Translations under genes and position numbers: made by a program
Origin: Acidobacteriota bacterium
GTDB taxonomy: Bacteria; Acidobacteriota; Terriglobia; Acidiferrales; UBA7541
NCBI GenBank assembly: GCA_003161195.1
Contig: PMOV01000325.1
Location: forward strand, 2,939 to 9,245
Direction: 5' to 3'
Length of the DNA: 6,307 nucleotides
Shown here: piece after piece, positions 6,251-6,307 of the stretch
Layout: each line of letters begins with the position of its first letter
Position numbering within the stretch: the stretch's first letter is position 1
The notes under the pieces: generated by a model
The model's input: the letters and a program-made list of their open reading frames with translations, nothing else
What the model was told of the DNA's origin: nothing
Databases searched by the model: none

Positions 6251-6265
6251 TGTAAACTTGTTACA
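6251..6265. promoter_or_regulatory. TGTAA-N5-TTACA palindrome
   Basis: TGTAA (6251-6255) and TTACA (6261-6265) form a 15-bp interrupted palindrome of the size and shape of many dimeric repressor operators. Next to it is a run of seven A between GGTA and TACC (6232-6248). It could serve the HTH gene or a divergent gene beyond the right edge of the window. Confidence 0.35.
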
Positions 6266-6307
6266 GCTTTCGGTAGGCTCTTCGACTTTCCCCGCGGCAA
6301 CTTGGCG

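Larger units (their letters stand above)
6112..6267. repeat. Two copies of GCTGTAACA (minus strand)
   Basis: GCTGTAACA is read on the minus strand at 6120-6112 and again at 6267-6259. The left copy sits in the near-palindrome CTGTTACAG (6111-6119). The right copy overlaps the TGTAA-N5-TTACA palindrome. Two exact 9-mers in about 290 bases could be regulator sites or chance. Confidence 0.35.

Noticed and set aside
5813..6307. A minus-strand frame open from the right edge to 5813, overlapping the HTH gene
   Set aside because: Its third codon positions in the part upstream of the HTH gene are not GC-biased like the real genes, its product has no recognisable motif, and the overlapping 72-residue frame has the Shine-Dalgarno site. 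Extending the sequence to the right would settle it.

Overview
The window looks like a piece of a GC-rich bacterial chromosome, most plausibly an Acidobacteriota member. The rpoC fragment alone does not settle the phylum. The assignment rests on the general character of a small HTH protein and a secreted protein that I associate from memory with acidobacterial genomes, so it is an inference. No transposase, integrase, tRNA, rRNA or CRISPR array was seen.

Layout. Positions 1-1419 (+) are the last third of rpoC, entering in the middle of the RNA polymerase trigger loop and carrying the E. coli-type insertion inside it. A 323-bp gap follows, holding a terminator-like hairpin, a perfect 18-bp palindrome that looks like an intergenic repeat unit, and a good sigma70-type promoter. 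That promoter serves a 880-residue membrane-anchored hybrid histidine kinase (1743-4385, +) with two membrane helices, three PAS domains, a kinase core and a C-terminal receiver domain. The kinase converges on a minus-strand gene (4490-5503) for a secreted protein of unknown function. Further right, also on the minus strand, is a compact 72-residue MerR/excisionase-like HTH protein (5797-6015). It has a good Shine-Dalgarno site, a hairpin-rich 3' end with a strong intrinsic terminator, and a 292-bp upstream region rich in short repeats and palindromes.

How the parts relate. The rpoC transcript probably ends just after the gene, so the kinase is likely an independent unit rather than part of the polymerase operon; no cognate response regulator lies in the window. 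The HTH gene is insulated from the secreted-protein gene by its terminator. The most interesting non-coding signal is upstream of the HTH gene: an 8-bp-arm inverted repeat lies across a candidate -35 element, with two copies each of two 9-bp motifs further up. This suggests a tightly regulated, possibly autoregulated gene. I do not see a clear-cut new multi-gene system; the HTH gene with its repeat-rich leader is the best candidate for something undescribed.
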